Below are positions 41,202-53,124 of a DNA stretch of 64,000 nucleotides, piece by piece; within the stretch, counting starts at the first letter, position 1; each line of letters opens with the position of its first letter. The position numbers and the translations under genes are program-made. Source of the DNA: Spiroplasma ixodetis Y32. Lineage in GTDB: Bacteria; Bacillota_I; Bacilli_A; Mycoplasmatales; VBWQ01. The notes beneath the pieces are model-generated. The model searched no databases and was not told the origin of the DNA. It saw only the letters and a program-made list of their open reading frames with translations. Location: assembly GCF_030316605.1 (NCBI RefSeq), contig NZ_CP127039.1, positions 744,001 through 808,000 on the forward strand. Reading direction: 5' to 3'.

Positions 41202-42356
41202 ATGGAACATAATAATTCACAATTTAAACCAATAGCATCAATTCGGGTAATTGGTATTGGTGGTGCTGGTAATAATGCTGTTAATAGAATGATTGAAGCA
41301 GAGGTACAAGGTGTTGATTTTTATGTTGCTAATACTGATGCACAAGTAGTTAATGCATCACCGGCTGAAAATAAAATTATTTTGGGCAAAGAATTATCAA
41401 AGGGACTTGGAGCAGGAGCTAATCCCGAAATTGGTAAACAAGCCGCAATTGAAAGTGAAGCAGAGATTAAACGTGCTTTAGATGGTGCAGATATGGTTTT
41501 TATTGCTGCTGGTATGGGTGGTGGTACTGGTACTGGTGCTGCATCAATTGTTGCAAGAATTGCTAAAGAATGTGGTGCTTTAACAATTGCTATTGTTACT
41601 AAACCATTTAAATTTGAAGGACGTAATCGTAATGCTCATGCCGTAGTTGGAATTGAAAATTTAAAGAAACAAGTTGATGCAATTATTATTATTTCTAATG
41701 ATAAATTATTACAAGTAATTGGTAATATCCCTCTTAAAGATTCGTTTAAAGAAGCAGATAATATTTTACGTCAAGGTGTACAGACTATTACTGACTTAAT
41801 TGCTGTTCCTGCTTTAATAAATTTAGATTTTGCTGATGTTCGTACTATTATTGAAAATAAAGGTAATGCCTTATTTGGTATTGGAATGTCAAAGGGTGAA
41901 CATAAAGCTAAACAAGCCGCAACAAAAGCTATTTCTTCTCCTTTACTTGATGATGTGACAATTAAGGGTGCTAAAAATGCTATTGTTAATGTTACTGGTG
42001 GAACAACAATGACATTAACTGATGCTAATATTGCTGTTGATTTAGTTCGTGATGCTGCGGGTAATGATGTTAATATCATTTTTGGTGTTGCTGTTAATGA
42101 AAATTTAAATGATGAAATGATTGTAACAGTTATTGCCACTGGTTTTGATGAAGAAGGTGCTAATGCTAATAATTTTGTTTATAGTTCAAAAGTTGATAAT
42201 CATGAATTTATTACCAATAAGACTCAATATTTAAGTGAAGAAATTAAAGAACAAACAAAGAAAAAAGAAGAAGAAAAACAAAATTTAGTCCAAGAAGCAG
42301 CAATGGAAGCAGATGATGATTTACCATCATTTTTACGAAGACGAAAGGGAGTTTAA
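41202..42356 (+). CDS. ftsZ: Cell division protein FtsZ
   Basis: 384 residues. GTP-binding tubulin homologue that builds the division ring. IRVIGIGGAGNNAVNRM (about 14-30), the tubulin signature GMGGGTGTGAAS (about 104-115), NFADVRTI-type LDFADVRTII and the T7-like region are present. The C-terminal peptide DDDLPSFLRRRKGV is the conserved docking tail for FtsA/SepF. ATG 41202 chosen for AGGAGG; an in-frame ATT-initiated extension to 41178 is less likely. Followed by sepF 6 bp later. Confidence 0.98.
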   Translation: MEHNNSQFKPIASIRVIGIGGAGNNAVNRMIEAEVQGVDFYVANTDAQVVNASPAENKIILGKELSKGLGAGANPEIGKQAAIESEAEIKRALDGADMVFIAAGMGGGTGTGAASIVARIAKECGALTIAIVTKPFKFEGRNRNAHAVVGIENLKKQVDAIIIISNDKLLQVIGNIPLKDSFKEADNILRQGVQTITDLIAVPALINLDFADVRTIIENKGNALFGIGMSKGEHKAKQAATKAISSPLLDDVTIKGAKNAIVNVTGGTTMTLTDANIAVDLVRDAAGNDVNIIFGVAVNENLNDEMIVTVIATGFDEEGANANNFVYSSKVDNHEFITNKTQYLSEEIKEQTKKKEEEKQNLVQEAAMEADDDLPSFLRRRKGV

Positions 42357-42362
42357 TTAATT

Positions 42363-42647
42363 ATGGGATGAAGAAGTAAAAAATATAAAGACAATGATGA
42401 AAATAGTAATTATAAAACCAGTTTTCAAGAACAAATACAAGAATTTGCTCCTAAAAATTATCAAGAAATTGAATCAATTGCTAATGCTATGATTTTACAA
42501 AAACCAATTAAAGTTAATTTAACAACAACTGTTGAAAATGATCGAAGAAGAATTATTGATTTTCTTTGTGGTATTTCGTATGTTATTGGTTTTGTTGTTG
42601 ATAAAACTGATATTCATATTTATGAATTTAAAAATGAATTAAGTTAA
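42363..42647 (+). CDS. sepF: SepF-like cell division protein
   Basis: 94 residues, shorter than Firmicute SepF (about 150). Basic N-terminus (MGWRSKKYK) in place of a clear membrane helix, then the SepF domain KPIKVNLTTTVENDRRRIIDFLCGISYVIG, corresponding to the NL...RRxxDFLxG core. Likely binds the FtsZ tail and bundles filaments. The coding region starts 6 bp after ftsZ and closes the cluster. Confidence 0.88.
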
Positions 42648-42662
42648 TCTTGAACAAATGGG

Positions 42663-42694
42663 TTTTTATTTCTTTCTAATAATAAAGAAATAAA
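42663..42694 (+). terminator. Terminator of the dcw cluster
   Basis: TTTATTTCTTT / AAAGAAATAAA stem, 16 bp after sepF. IS-B copy 9 lies immediately beyond. Confidence 0.75.
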
Positions 42695-42698
42695 ATTA

Positions 42699-43640
42699 CG
42701 GACTTCTCCCCACATGTACTTGTGGAGGAAACAATGAAATTGAATGAGTTCAACAATGCTTTTCAAACAGAACAGGATTGTTTAAAATATATAGCAAGTT
42801 TGAAGAAAAACAAATGTATCATGTGTTCTTGAACAAGTTTGAATACTTCTAATTTAAGAAGAATAAGATGTTTGAAATGTCATCAAACATTTAGTATTCT
42901 TCATGGCACCATTTTTTTACAAGTCACAAACACCTTTGAGATTTTGATTTTATCTCATCTTTAGATGAATAAACACCAAACATGGAATTACATCAACTGA
43001 TGTTGCAAAAGAATTGGGTGTGACTTTGAAAACTGCTTGAAGAATGGGTCATGAAATCAGAAATCGTATTGCCAAACAAGAACATCAATTTATTGTTGAG
43101 GGCATAGTGCAAATGGATGAAATGTATCTTTCACATATGGGTTTTAAAAAACAAGGAAGATCTTTGATAAATAAAACATTAATTGTTGGGATTTATGAAA
43201 AAACAACCAATAATTTAATTGTGAAAGTAATCAAAAACGCAAAAAGTAAAAATCTTTTGCAGTTTGCAAGAAACCATATTTCTTCAAAGTGTGATGTACA
43301 TACTGATTCTTGAAAAGGATATCGTGATTTCAAATCACTTTTCCCTAATCACAAAACAGTTAACCATCAAGATGGTTATGTTTCAAAAATTGGCGTAAAT
43401 ACCAATCAAATTGAATCAGTATGAAAACATATACGAAGAACATTTAAAACACATATCAAAGTTGCAAAACATCATGTTCATTTATATGCCAAAGAAGCTG
43501 CATATAAATTCAACAAGATACCTACTTTTGAAACTGTAATGCTATGTTTCATTTAAAAATGTGGGGAGAAGTCCGTAGATAGGCTTTTCTCAACATTTAT
43601 GTGATAAAATTTAAAAATAGTACATAAAGGGAGAAAAGCC
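42699..43640 (+). mobile_element. IS-B copy 9, 8-bp target duplication
   Basis: Identical flanks taaaatta at 42691-42698 and 43641-43648; 942 bp. Confidence 0.94.
42734..43556 (+). pseudogene. IS-B transposase, frameshifted
   Basis: Seven Ts instead of six near 42911 (cacca-ttttttt-ac) shift the frame after the zinc ribbon. Confidence 0.9.
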
Positions 43641-43687
43641 TAAAATTATTTATTTTTTAAATTGTTCTTACATTAATTTTAGAATAA

Positions 43688-43720
43688 AAATCCCTTTTAA
43701 ATTAGAAGGGATTTATTGTT
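43688..43720. terminator. Terminator hairpin
   Basis: AAATCCCTT / AAGGGATTT with a T-rich tail; symmetric enough to serve both strands. Confidence 0.8.
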
Positions 43721-43742
43721 TTAATTTGCTTATTTGTTATTT

Positions 43743-44669
<927 letters not shown>

Positions 44670-44728
44670 GGCTTTTCTCCCTTTATGTACTATTTTTAAA
44701 TTTTATCACATAAATGTTGAGAAAAGCC
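44670..44728. repeat. Solo 59-bp IS-B terminal hairpin
   Basis: GGCTTTTCTC...GAGAAAAGCC with inner stem TTTATGT/ACATAAA and an AT-rich loop. Identical to the outer 59 bp of IS-B copies but with no other IS-B sequence on either side. No matching target duplication. Confidence 0.9.
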
Positions 44729-45110
44729 ATATTTTATTTACAAAATAAAATTTATTTAATAATAAAAGTGTTAAAGTTAATTGAATCTGGTTTTATTTAT
44801 CATTTTAATTAGTAAAATTAATGTAATATAAAGTATGATTTTTGTATATTATTTGCAATACATTTTATACATGCTATTATTTAGCAATAGTTATCTTAAA
44901 TATTAGAGGTAAACTATATGCATTATTATAGGTAATTAACAAGAGATTTTAGAGATTGTTAATTAACTTTTTCAAATAAATTATAACTAATTTATTTTAG
45001 AATTGTTCCTTTGCTTATTTTAATGAAAATTTAAAAAAATATGTTTTTCAAGCTCATTGTTTTATTTTTAATAAAATAAATGGGTTTTTTATTTGAAAGG
45101 ATGTAAAGAA
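44729..45110. other. Non-coding region with one hairpin
   Basis: AT-rich. TAATTAACA / TGTTAATTA hairpin at 44933-44965 followed by CTTTTTC may be a terminator. No sign of the missing AguA N-terminus. Confidence 0.45.
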
Positions 45111-45463
45111 GTGCCTACAGAAAGTCAATAAATAGGTTCTGATAATAAAAAGCAAAAAAATATTAAGGATTTTAGAAAAGAAATAATTTCTAAGATTACA
45201 AGTACAAAAATAGAAAGAAAGTATTGTAAACAATTAATAAAAACAATTAATAGTGATGACCTTACTATATTTTTAATAGTTTAATTAAAGCAGATTCATT
45301 ATTTTGATTTTTAAATATTGTTCATCATCTTTATCAAGAGTTATTTTCTCTTTATAATAATAAAAAGTTTTTAGTATTTGATGAACTTTTATTAGAAAAT
45401 TTAAAAAATTCATGACAATGAATTGAAAAAGAACGGCAAATTTTAATGAAGAACATAACTTAA
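45111..45463 (+). pseudogene. Degenerate short gene, unknown
   Basis: GTG 45111 after GAAAGGATG. Frame VPTESQ, a TAA, then IGSDNKKQKNIKDFRKEIISKITSTKI, a frameshift after SDDLTIF, and SLIKADSLFWFLNIVHHLYQEL to TAA at 45463. Hydrophilic and helical; no family recognised. Confidence 0.5.
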
Positions 45464-45479
45464 TTATTGAATTAAAAAA

Positions 45480-46297
45480 GGCTTTTCTCCCTTTATGTAC
45501 TATTTTTAAATTTTATCACATAAATGCTGAGAAAAGCCTATCTACGGACTTCTCCCCACATTTTTAAATGAAACATAGCATTACAATTTCAAAAGTAGGT
45601 ATTTTGTTGAATTTATATGCAGCTTCTTTGGCATATAAATGAACATGATGTTTTGCAACTTTGATATGTGTTTTAAATGTTCTTCGTATATGTTTTCATA
45701 CTGATTCAATTTGATTGGTATTTACGCTAATTTTTGAAACATAACCATCTTCTTGATGGTTAACTGTTTTGTGATTAGGGAAAAGTGATTTGAAATCACG
45801 ATATCCTTTTCAAGAATCAGTATGTACATCACACTTTGAAGAAATATGGTTTCTTGCAAACTGCAAAAGATTTTTACTTTTTACGTTTTTGATTACTTTC
45901 ACAATTAAATTATTGGTTGTTTTTTCATAAATCCCAACAATTAATGTTTTATTTATCAAAAATCTTCCTTGTTTTTTAAAACCCATATGTGAAAGATACA
46001 TTTCATCCATTTGCACTATGCCCTCAACAATAAATTGATGTTCTTGTTTGGCAATACGATTTCTGATTTCATGACCCATTCTTCAAGCAGTTTTCAAAGT
46101 CACACCCAATTCTTTTGCAACATCAGTTGATGTAATTCCATGTTTGGTGTTTATTCATCTAAAGATGAGATAAAATCAAAATCTCAAAGGTGTTTGTGAC
46201 TTGTAAAAAATGGTGCCATGAAGAATACTAAATGTTTGATGAAATTTCAAACATCTTATTCTTCTTAAATTAGAAGTATTCAAACTTGTTCAAGAAC
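45480..46297 (-). mobile_element. IS-B copy 10, truncated by IS-A
   Basis: Begins with the hairpin end. Cut at aagaac by IS-A copy 6; the remaining about 125 bp of IS-B are not found on the far side, so the IS-A junction also marks a deletion. Confidence 0.88.
45564..46297 (-). pseudogene. IS-B transposase, 5'-truncated
   Basis: Lacks the first 30 residues or so with part of the zinc ribbon. A 3-bp duplication (cttctt) adds one residue. Confidence 0.88.
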
Positions 46298-47683
46298 GGC
46301 ATTGGTTAGATAAGTTTACTTTCTTGTCTTCAAATCTGTACAAATTGGTTTGGAGACATTTTTAATCGTAAAATCATTCTATCATTATTTCATCAGTTAA
46401 TAAATTTTCTTAATGCTTCTGTGAAATGTTTAATGCTATTAAACTTGTTACCAAACATAATTTTAAAATCTCTTTTGATTCAGCGATTTAAACATTCACT
46501 TACTTGGTTGCCTTTAAATCCTGATAAACTTTTTGAATGAATTAAAGTTTTACTTTTATTAAAACTATTTGTAACTATTTTACTAGTATTACCTGAACCT
46601 AAATCAGACTGGATAAATGTTGCAAATATTTTATGTTCTTTACGACTTGCCTTTGTTACTTGATTAAGAACATTTAAAATGGTTATTGCATTTTCACTTT
46701 TATTAATTTTTCAACCAACTATAGCATTACTATTCATATCTGTAGCAATTTCTAATAATAATTTAGTTTTTTTATTATTAATAATTAATTCTTTAAATCA
46801 AGTACCATCGATGCCAACTTTTTCAAGATAAGTATTACTGGTAAAATTACGTTTTAATAAATCTTGGAAATTTGATTTTAAGGAATTAGATTTCGCTCTA
46901 CGCTATTTTTTGGGTTTGGTTAATAGTTTGTGTGATATTATTATCTTCTAATAACCTCATAATGCTGTTTTTACTGCATTTAAGATTGGTGTTGTTTTTC
47001 TTTAATTCTAATCTCACCTTTTCTAAACTAGTAATTTTAATTATTTTATCTTTGTTGCTAATAACAACAATTTTATTTAATTCTTTTAATAACTCATTAT
47101 CAATTTTTGTTTGATATTTCTTTTTACCGTTTTTTATTCATTTATAATATGCAACTTTACTGATAGGTAACAAACTAATTATGTCATTAATTCCATAATT
47201 TTTATTTCTATATTTATCAACTATTAAAAAACATTTACTTTTCAATAATTTACTATTTAAAATATTTTGATTGTTTTTTAATTCTTTATCACAGGATTGT
47301 TTTTGTCTTAAAAATTCATTTTTTATTTTTTCTTTTAGTAGTGACTTTTTGAGTTTTTTATTTTCAAGTTTTAAATTTTTATCTTTGATATTCACTTTAT
47401 CTATTTGATGATTTGTTTGAAAAGTATGAATAGTAATTAATTTATTATTTTTTTGATATTTTTTTACTCAATTATAAATTAATGATCTGGTTGATAATTG
47501 ATATTTGGTTTTAATATCAATGGTTTTTAATTTTTTAATCACTACATATTCATTTAAAACATCTAGTTTAATTTTTCTTGTATAAACTTTATATTTCATC
47601 TTTACTCCTTAACTATTAATTATTTAAACTAATCATACTGTCTAGATTAAAAATTATAGGAGTAAACTTAACTAACTTATGCC
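46298..47683 (-). mobile_element. IS-A copy 6
   Basis: GGCATTGGTTAG to ACTTATGCC; 1386 bp with a 4-bp insertion. Confidence 0.92.
46306..47599 (-). pseudogene. IS-A transposase, nonsense and frameshift
   Basis: A 4-bp insertion near 46930 (gtttgtgtgat) and CAG to TAG in KPKKQRR break the frame. Confidence 0.9.
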
Positions 47684-47895
47684 GGTATTAATGCTAATTC
47701 TTTTTTAATTGGATTAATAGAAAGATTTAATTTATATAAATTAATTAAGGCATTAATTAAACTTTGTGTATTCATATTTCTTAAATCTTTACTAGAATTT
47801 ATAATCATTTCATAATAATTTCTAAATTTTACATATTCTTCTTTATTACTTTTAATAAAATTAGTAATTTTTAATTCATTTTTATTATTACTCAT
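47684..47895 (-). pseudogene. RecT-family phage recombinase, N-terminal fragment
   Basis: MSNNKNELKITNFI... to LINLYKLNLSINPIKKELALIP, then cut by IS-A copy 6. The NALINLYKLNLSINPxKKELALIP stretch matches the RecT/Redbeta-like pattern (NAxxxAxxLGLxPxxxxAYLVP). RecT anneals single strands with a 5'-3' exonuclease, here the nuclease at 48129. About 70 of 280 or so residues remain. Confidence 0.75.
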
Positions 47896-47995
47896 TATTT
47901 TCTTTTCCTTTTTTATTTAATATTTCTAAAATTTCATCTAATTTTTTATTAATTTTGCCTATATGTTTTAATAAAATTAAAATTGATTTATCCAT
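47888..47995 (-). CDS. Small coiled-coil phage protein
   Basis: 35 residues, MDKSILILLKHIGKINKKLD..., leucine/isoleucine heptads. The stop overlaps the recT start (ATGAGTAA) and its own start overlaps the preceding stop. Confidence 0.65.
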   Translation of the reverse strand: MDKSILILLKHIGKINKKLDEILEILNKKGKENNE

Positions 47996-48101
47996 GATTA
48001 TCATCCTTACTTACTATTTCATCAACTATTTTTTCTAAACAATTCATACATCAATTTTTACTTAATCAGATTCTTTTATTACATTTTTTACATTTATTCA
48101 T
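47988..48101 (-). CDS. Mini zinc-ribbon phage protein
   Basis: 37 residues, MNKCKKCNKRIW...WCMNCLEK: two CxxC knuckles. Its TAA overlaps the ATG of the next gene (ATGGATAA). Two TGA Trp codons. Confidence 0.68.
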
Positions 48102-48128
48102 ATTTATTTATCCTTGTTTTTAATAAAC

Positions 48129-48725
48129 TTAATTCAATTCATTTGTTATTTCAATTTCTATTTCTTCTTGACTATTTTTATTAGTTAAATAAACATAAGT
48201 TTTATTAGATGGGAATATACCATTAGCAAGTAACATACAATAATAAGCAGTTAATTGTAATTTAATTCTTTTTAATTTATCTTCATCAATACAAGCATAA
48301 GTTTTATAATCTACTAAATAATATTTATTTTCTTTTTTATCTAAATAAACTAAATCGGGTGTTCCAGCAATTAAACTATCATTAATAGGTTTTTCTATAA
48401 TAAATTCATAATTATTTTTATCTTTAAATTTTTCTTTTAAAAATATAAGTGATTTTTTACAATAAGAATAATTAATATTATTAGTTATTGGTTTTAATTT
48501 TTTTAATAAATTATTAATAATATTTTCTTGATTAATATTTTGTAAATATAATTCATTAAGTTTATGAACTCATTTATCACGAACTGCAGCATTTTTTAAT
48601 ACTTCTGGGGCTATATGACTATATCCAAAACCTAAATAATTATCAATAATTCTAGAAACTGATATTAATTCTTTATCTTTTAAAAAATATTGATGAGTTT
48701 CTTTTTTAAAAATTAATTTACTCAT
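48129..48725 (-). CDS. PD-(D/E)XK phage exonuclease
   Basis: 198 residues. Core motif LIAGTPDLVYLDKKENKYYLVDYKTY (about 118-143) gives D...DxK of the PD-(D/E)XK/YqaJ/RecB-like nuclease fold; a Gln motif-like KLQLTAYYCMLL follows. Predicted 5'-3' double-strand exonuclease working with RecT. Start overlaps the stop of the 40-residue zinc-ribbon gene, so translation is coupled. One TGA Trp. Confidence 0.8.
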
Positions 48726-48840
48726 ATTTATTTCTACCTATTAATATTCAAAAACATTTATTACATAATCTATTACCAAAAGAAGATTGTTTTCTACATT
48801 TATCACAAGAACCAACCATTCTATATTCTCTATATTCCAT
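48718..48840 (-). CDS. Mini zinc-ribbon phage protein
   Basis: 40 residues, MEYREYRMVGSCDKCRKQ...LCNKCFW: two CxxC pairs 13 residues apart. The last codons overlap the nuclease start. Confidence 0.68.
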
Positions 48841-48857
48841 AAATATTTTTCCTTTAA

Positions 48858-49067
48858 TTAATTAAGTTTTTTATTTAATTCCTTATTATTTAAATTTATG
48901 TCTAATTCCATGACTAATATTTCATATTTTTCAATATAAGCATCTTTGATTAAATGATGTTTATAATTTTTATGAAAATTATTAGCATTTTCAATTGTAG
49001 AAAATACTTTATATTTTATGTGACAATTATAATTAACTTCGTATTTTAATAAGTAAACATATTTCAT
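48858..49067 (-). CDS. Small phage-operon protein, unknown
   Basis: 69 residues, MKYVYLLKYEVNYNCHIKYKV..., strong Shine-Dalgarno AAAAGGAG. First gene of the recombination operon. No family recognised. Confidence 0.65.
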   Translation of the reverse strand: MKYVYLLKYEVNYNCHIKYKVFSTIENANNFHKNYKHHLIKDAYIEKYEILVMELDINLNNKELNKKLN

Positions 49068-49368
49068 TTTTATTTTTCTCCTTTTAATTTTTTATTGTGT
49101 TATGATATTGTTAATGAGGTATGTATTTATATATAAAACCCCTTACTTTCTTAAATAATACAAATGTAATTGTTAATTAGATTAATGGGGTATTTACTGA
49201 GCCATAATAAGGCTATTCAAATTAATTTATAGTTACATTAAGCGATACAGTGTAACATTTTAACTTGCTTAACATTAAATGCTATTTTATTCTGATATAG
49301 AAGTATTTACATAAAGTACTCACTATTAGACTTCTATGACAGTGTTATTAAGTTTTAGTCTTTTAACA
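49068..49368. promoter_or_regulatory. Control region of the phage operon
   Basis: Non-coding. Notable are the inverted pair acccc (49137) / ggggt (49187), taatgaggtat-type repeats and a longer imperfect dyad agaagtatttac...gacttctatgac (49300-49340). Any of these could be operators; I cannot assign a repressor. Confidence 0.4.
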
Positions 49369-49400
49369 AAAAAAGAACGATAGTTATATCGTTCTTTGTT
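49369..49400. terminator. Terminator hairpin
   Basis: AGAACGATA / TATCGTTCT with A-run on the left and T-run on the right; serves either direction. Confidence 0.85.
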
Positions 49401-49406
49401 ATTTTA

Positions 49407-50858
49407 TTATTTAAATAAATCACTATTACGTCAAAATTTATGATCTTTTGTATCTTTTTTATTATCATTATCTAAACTATCATCAAAAAGTGATGGATCG
49501 ATTTCATAAGGTTTACCACTTAAAGCATTATTAATAGCATTTTGATATTCCGAATTGGCTCTCATAATTTTATTACGATCAATTTTTGGATTAAGAATAG
49601 CAATAACTAGTATAATAGCAATTGGTAAAATTGCTGATGCTGCTGTAATATATGTTAATATTTGAAAAGCTTTAAAGGTTGCTAATCCTTTTAATCAAGG
49701 TAAAGCATTAGGATTAATTTTGTCACCTTTATCTAAAAAAGAAGTAAATGTTCTTAATAATGAATCATCTGTTGTCATATAAAATAAATTTGAAATTGTA
49801 TAAATTATTCAAAAAATTAAAATAACTATTAAAAAATATGATGTTCAATATAAATCACGACCTAATTTTGGTGGTTTTAAAATTGAATATAAAAAGCCTC
49901 CATTCAAAACTATTGTTGTAACAATAGTGAAAACTATAGTTTTTGATTGTTGTGCAAAATTATAATAAACAGGTGATGTACTACTATCTTTAATTTGACA
50001 AGTACCTGCTATAAAATAAGTTAGTATATAAGTAGCTATTGCTAGCACTGTTGTTAATAAGAAAAAAGCTGATAATATTTTCTTTAAAAGTGGAATATAT
50101 TTTGGTTTATTCATATACGGGTAAAATTTAGGATTTGTGGCAGGATGTTGCGGTAATACACCTAATTTCGCTAAATTTGCTAAACTATTATTATCAAGAT
50201 TATTAACATTTAAATTATTACCTAGATTTCCAATACCAACAATATTAGGATTTGTATCAACATTATTATCAACATTCTGATTATTTGGAGTAACACTTGG
50301 CTTAACTTCAGTAACATCATCACTAAAATTATTTAATGCAGTAATTTGATCATTTAATTCATTAAAAGTGTTATCATCAAACTGTCTTATTCGTTCAAGA
50401 CTTTCTTTTTCCACAGTCTTACAAATATTAGTAATTGTAACTATTAATAAGTTGCGCTCTTCAAGAATTTCAATACGATTTTTAGGAGAACTTTTAGTAA
50501 TACTCAAACTACGATTTACCAAATTAGAAATTAACTGCAAAAATTCTATTGCATATTTTTTATCTTTTAATTCTTTTAGTTCTTTTTCAAGAAAAAATAA
50601 ATTAGAAATTTGTAGTTCTAAAATTTTTAAAAGTTCTTCATTAGCAAAAATAGATTTTCTAACAATTAAATTATTTAAACTGTTATATATAGTGCTTGAT
50701 ATTTCATAGTATAATGTAACATTTAAATCTTCTTCTGAGTACACTTTTTCAGTTTTTTTCTTTGTAACTCTTTTTACTTTTGGTTTAACCAATGTAACGT
50801 CACTATTTTCTTCTACTAACTTTTTTTCTGTAACATCAGTATTTTTATTACTTTTCAT
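49407..50858 (-). CDS. Large membrane protein with lysine-rich N-terminus, unknown
   Basis: 483 residues. Lys/Thr-rich N-terminus (KPKVKRVTKKKTEK), a helical domain, an Asn/Asp-rich linker, then four hydrophobic helices (ILSAFFLLTTVLAIATYIL, TIVFTIVTTIVLNGG, WTSYFLIVILIFWIIYT, YITAASAILPIAIILVIAIL) and an acidic tail. Internal TGA Trp codons continue the frame past 49845. ATG 50858 preferred: AAGAGG then has proper spacing, whereas the upstream GTG abuts it. Next to holA on the same strand; no family recognised. Confidence 0.8.
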
Positions 50859-50901
50859 TATATGTATCACCTCTTGAGTTTAAAACACCTATAATTATAT
50901 A

Positions 50902-51813
50902 CTAAATATTCAAAAAAAATAAATCAATTGCAATATTTTTATTAAACTTTCCTTTTTTGATATTGTAATCTAATTCATATAATTTTAACAAAATATTATT
51001 AATATTTAAACTAATATTTAAATATTGTTCTAATATTTTTACTTGAAACTTGGAAATATTTAATATATTGGAAATATCTTCATTATTTTTTTTTTGTTTA
51101 ACTAAAATTTTGATATCTCTAATTAATTCTAATTGATATACAAGAATATTAATCAGTTTAATTTTATCATAATTAATAACACTATAATAATTATATTGTA
51201 TTCAAAAATTATTATAATCTTTTTTTAATATATATTCAATAGTTTTAAAAATATTTGTTTCAAAATATTTAGGAACCACCTCAATAATAATATCTGAAGT
51301 TATTTTTTTTTCAATTAATCTTAATTTTGATAACTCATTTAAAATAATACTGACATCATTTGGCAAGTATTCTAAAAGAAAATTGGTTGTTTCTTGAGTA
51401 ATGTTAATTTTAAAACTATTGCAAACTTTATTAATTAATAATAATAATTGTGCTTTTGTATAGTTTTTAATTTTTATAATATTAAATTGTTGAAATTCTC
51501 TACTAATTTTAAAATCAACATTTAAACTTTTAATAATTATCATTGTTTTTTGATTATGATTAAGCAAAGCATTAACAAATTTTTTTTCTTTAATATATTT
51601 TTGTCATAAATTACTACTATCATTAATTACAATTACTTTATTTTCTTCAAATATACTCATAATTTGAATTTCATTAATAATATTAGCAATTGTATCGTCT
51701 TGTAATTCATATAGATTATAATCATAATTTTCTTTTTTATGATTTTTTTTAATTAATTGTTCAATATTTTTTCTTACTAAATACTCATCTTGACCATGAA
51801 CAATATAAACCAT
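50902..51813 (-). CDS. holA: DNA polymerase III delta subunit
   Basis: 303 residues. Clamp-loader subunit that opens the sliding clamp. N-terminal MVYIVHGQDEYLVRKNIEQLI, then MSIFEENKVIVINDSSNL and KTMIIIKS..., the NDVSIILNELSKLRLI (NDLxxLxNELEKL) motif and an all-helical C-terminus. TGA Trp at 51603 and 51201. In many Firmicutes holA follows comEC; here remnants of that pairing surround it. Confidence 0.9.
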
Positions 51814-51839
51814 GTTTCCAACCTCACAAAATTATTAAT

Positions 51840-51980
51840 ATATTTTATGTTAATGTTATAATAACATAATGTTTCATATATATAATCACACTTTTATTTT
51901 TTCCTCAATAATAAACTTTTTTTAAGTTTATTCAGTATTTCAATATTCGGAAACTATTTTCATTTCTGATAATATTCCAA
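51840..51980 (-). pseudogene. Decayed duplicate of the comEC 3' end
   Basis: Minus-strand sequence immediately before holA matches the comEC fragment at 53227-53390: shared blocks include TTCCGAATATTGAAA, GTTTATTATT.GGGAAAAAATAAAA-type and ATGAAACATTATG.TATTATAAC. Several indels destroy the frame. Confidence 0.75.
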
Positions 51981-52033
51981 ATTTGAACTTTTGTCTTATA
52001 TACTAATTGTATCTCTAATGTTTTAAAATATTA

Positions 52034-53074
52034 TCAATTTTTAACTAAAGTATAAAGATCCTCAACAACTGCTTGATGCACTAATGTTGTTGGATGAACT
52101 TCATCAAAAAAGAAATAATTATTTAATGTTTCTTTTGTTGAACCATTAACATATGTTGCTGTAACAGCACCATCTAATGCCATATGAGCATAATCAGATA
52201 AAATTGCATTTTGAATAATATTTTTACCTTCTTGTTGAAATATCAGCGCATATTTACTTAATTCTTCTCTTAAACTAAATCTTCTAATAAAATTAGGATA
52301 ATTAGTTGTATATAAAGATATCTCATGATTTGAAAGTGTTTTATAAGCATCAGATAATTCTTTTGCTAAAACTTGCGATTTAGTTCCATAATATTTTGGA
52401 ACAAGACTAAAATCTGGAACATCAGTAACAACAATATGTTGGATACCTTTATTAATTAATTCTTGAATTATATCCCCTTCTTTTATAATTGCATTATAAA
52501 TAATATCAAGTCCTTTATAATAGTTATCACTATCAATAGCAGCCAACATATCATTATTTCCTGATTCAAGAAAGATTAAATCATCACTTTGTAAGTCTTG
52601 ATATTGAGATAATAAAGCAGCCATTTGATGTTCAAGACTAAAACGATTTGAATAAAATGTTTCTGTTCATGAATCATTCTCAGCTGCAACAGCGCCACCA
52701 ACCGCATAATTATTACCAAATTGTTCATAAGTTGCTGCATCATTTAAAATCGTATATTTTCATCCTGCTTGTAAGTTTAAATGTAATTTATTAGCTAAAA
52801 TTTCAGCTGCAACCTTACCATTACTGAAAGAGCGATTTAAATAATATGGATCTCCTAATTCTACTTGAGCGACTCATCAAGGTGCTAATGGTGATTTTTG
52901 GACAAAGTCACTCCCAGCTCCAACAAAACTCCCAGTATCAGAAAGACTATCACCAAGAACGTATAATTGATGATAATCAATAACTGTTTTTTCTGCCTTA
53001 CTATTGGATGTAATAGTAGTTATTAAGATTGAAGGTAACAACAAAATTTTTAATAAATGATTTATTTTTTTAAT
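52034..53074 (-). CDS. Secreted SGNH/GDSL lipase-acylhydrolase
   Basis: 346 residues. Signal peptide (INHLLKILLLPSILITTITS), then block I LYVLGDSLSDTGS with the nucleophilic Ser (about residue 42), block III ESGNNDM (GxND type), and block V FFDEVHPT with the catalytic Asp/His near the C-terminus. Resembles autotransporter-type and thermolabile-haemolysin-like GDSL esterases. The only plausible start is ATT 53074 after AAAAGGGG; there is no ATG/GTG upstream of the signal peptide, TTG being the alternative. Flanked by copies of the comEC-holA junction, implying insertion. Confidence 0.88.
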
Positions 53075-53124
53075 ATTTTTCCCCTTTTGTTTTAATTATA
53101 TATTTTTTAGTTTTCTTTTCTAAA

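Noticed and set aside
41771..42139. 122-codon minus-strand ORF
   Set aside because: Antisense shadow of ftsZ.
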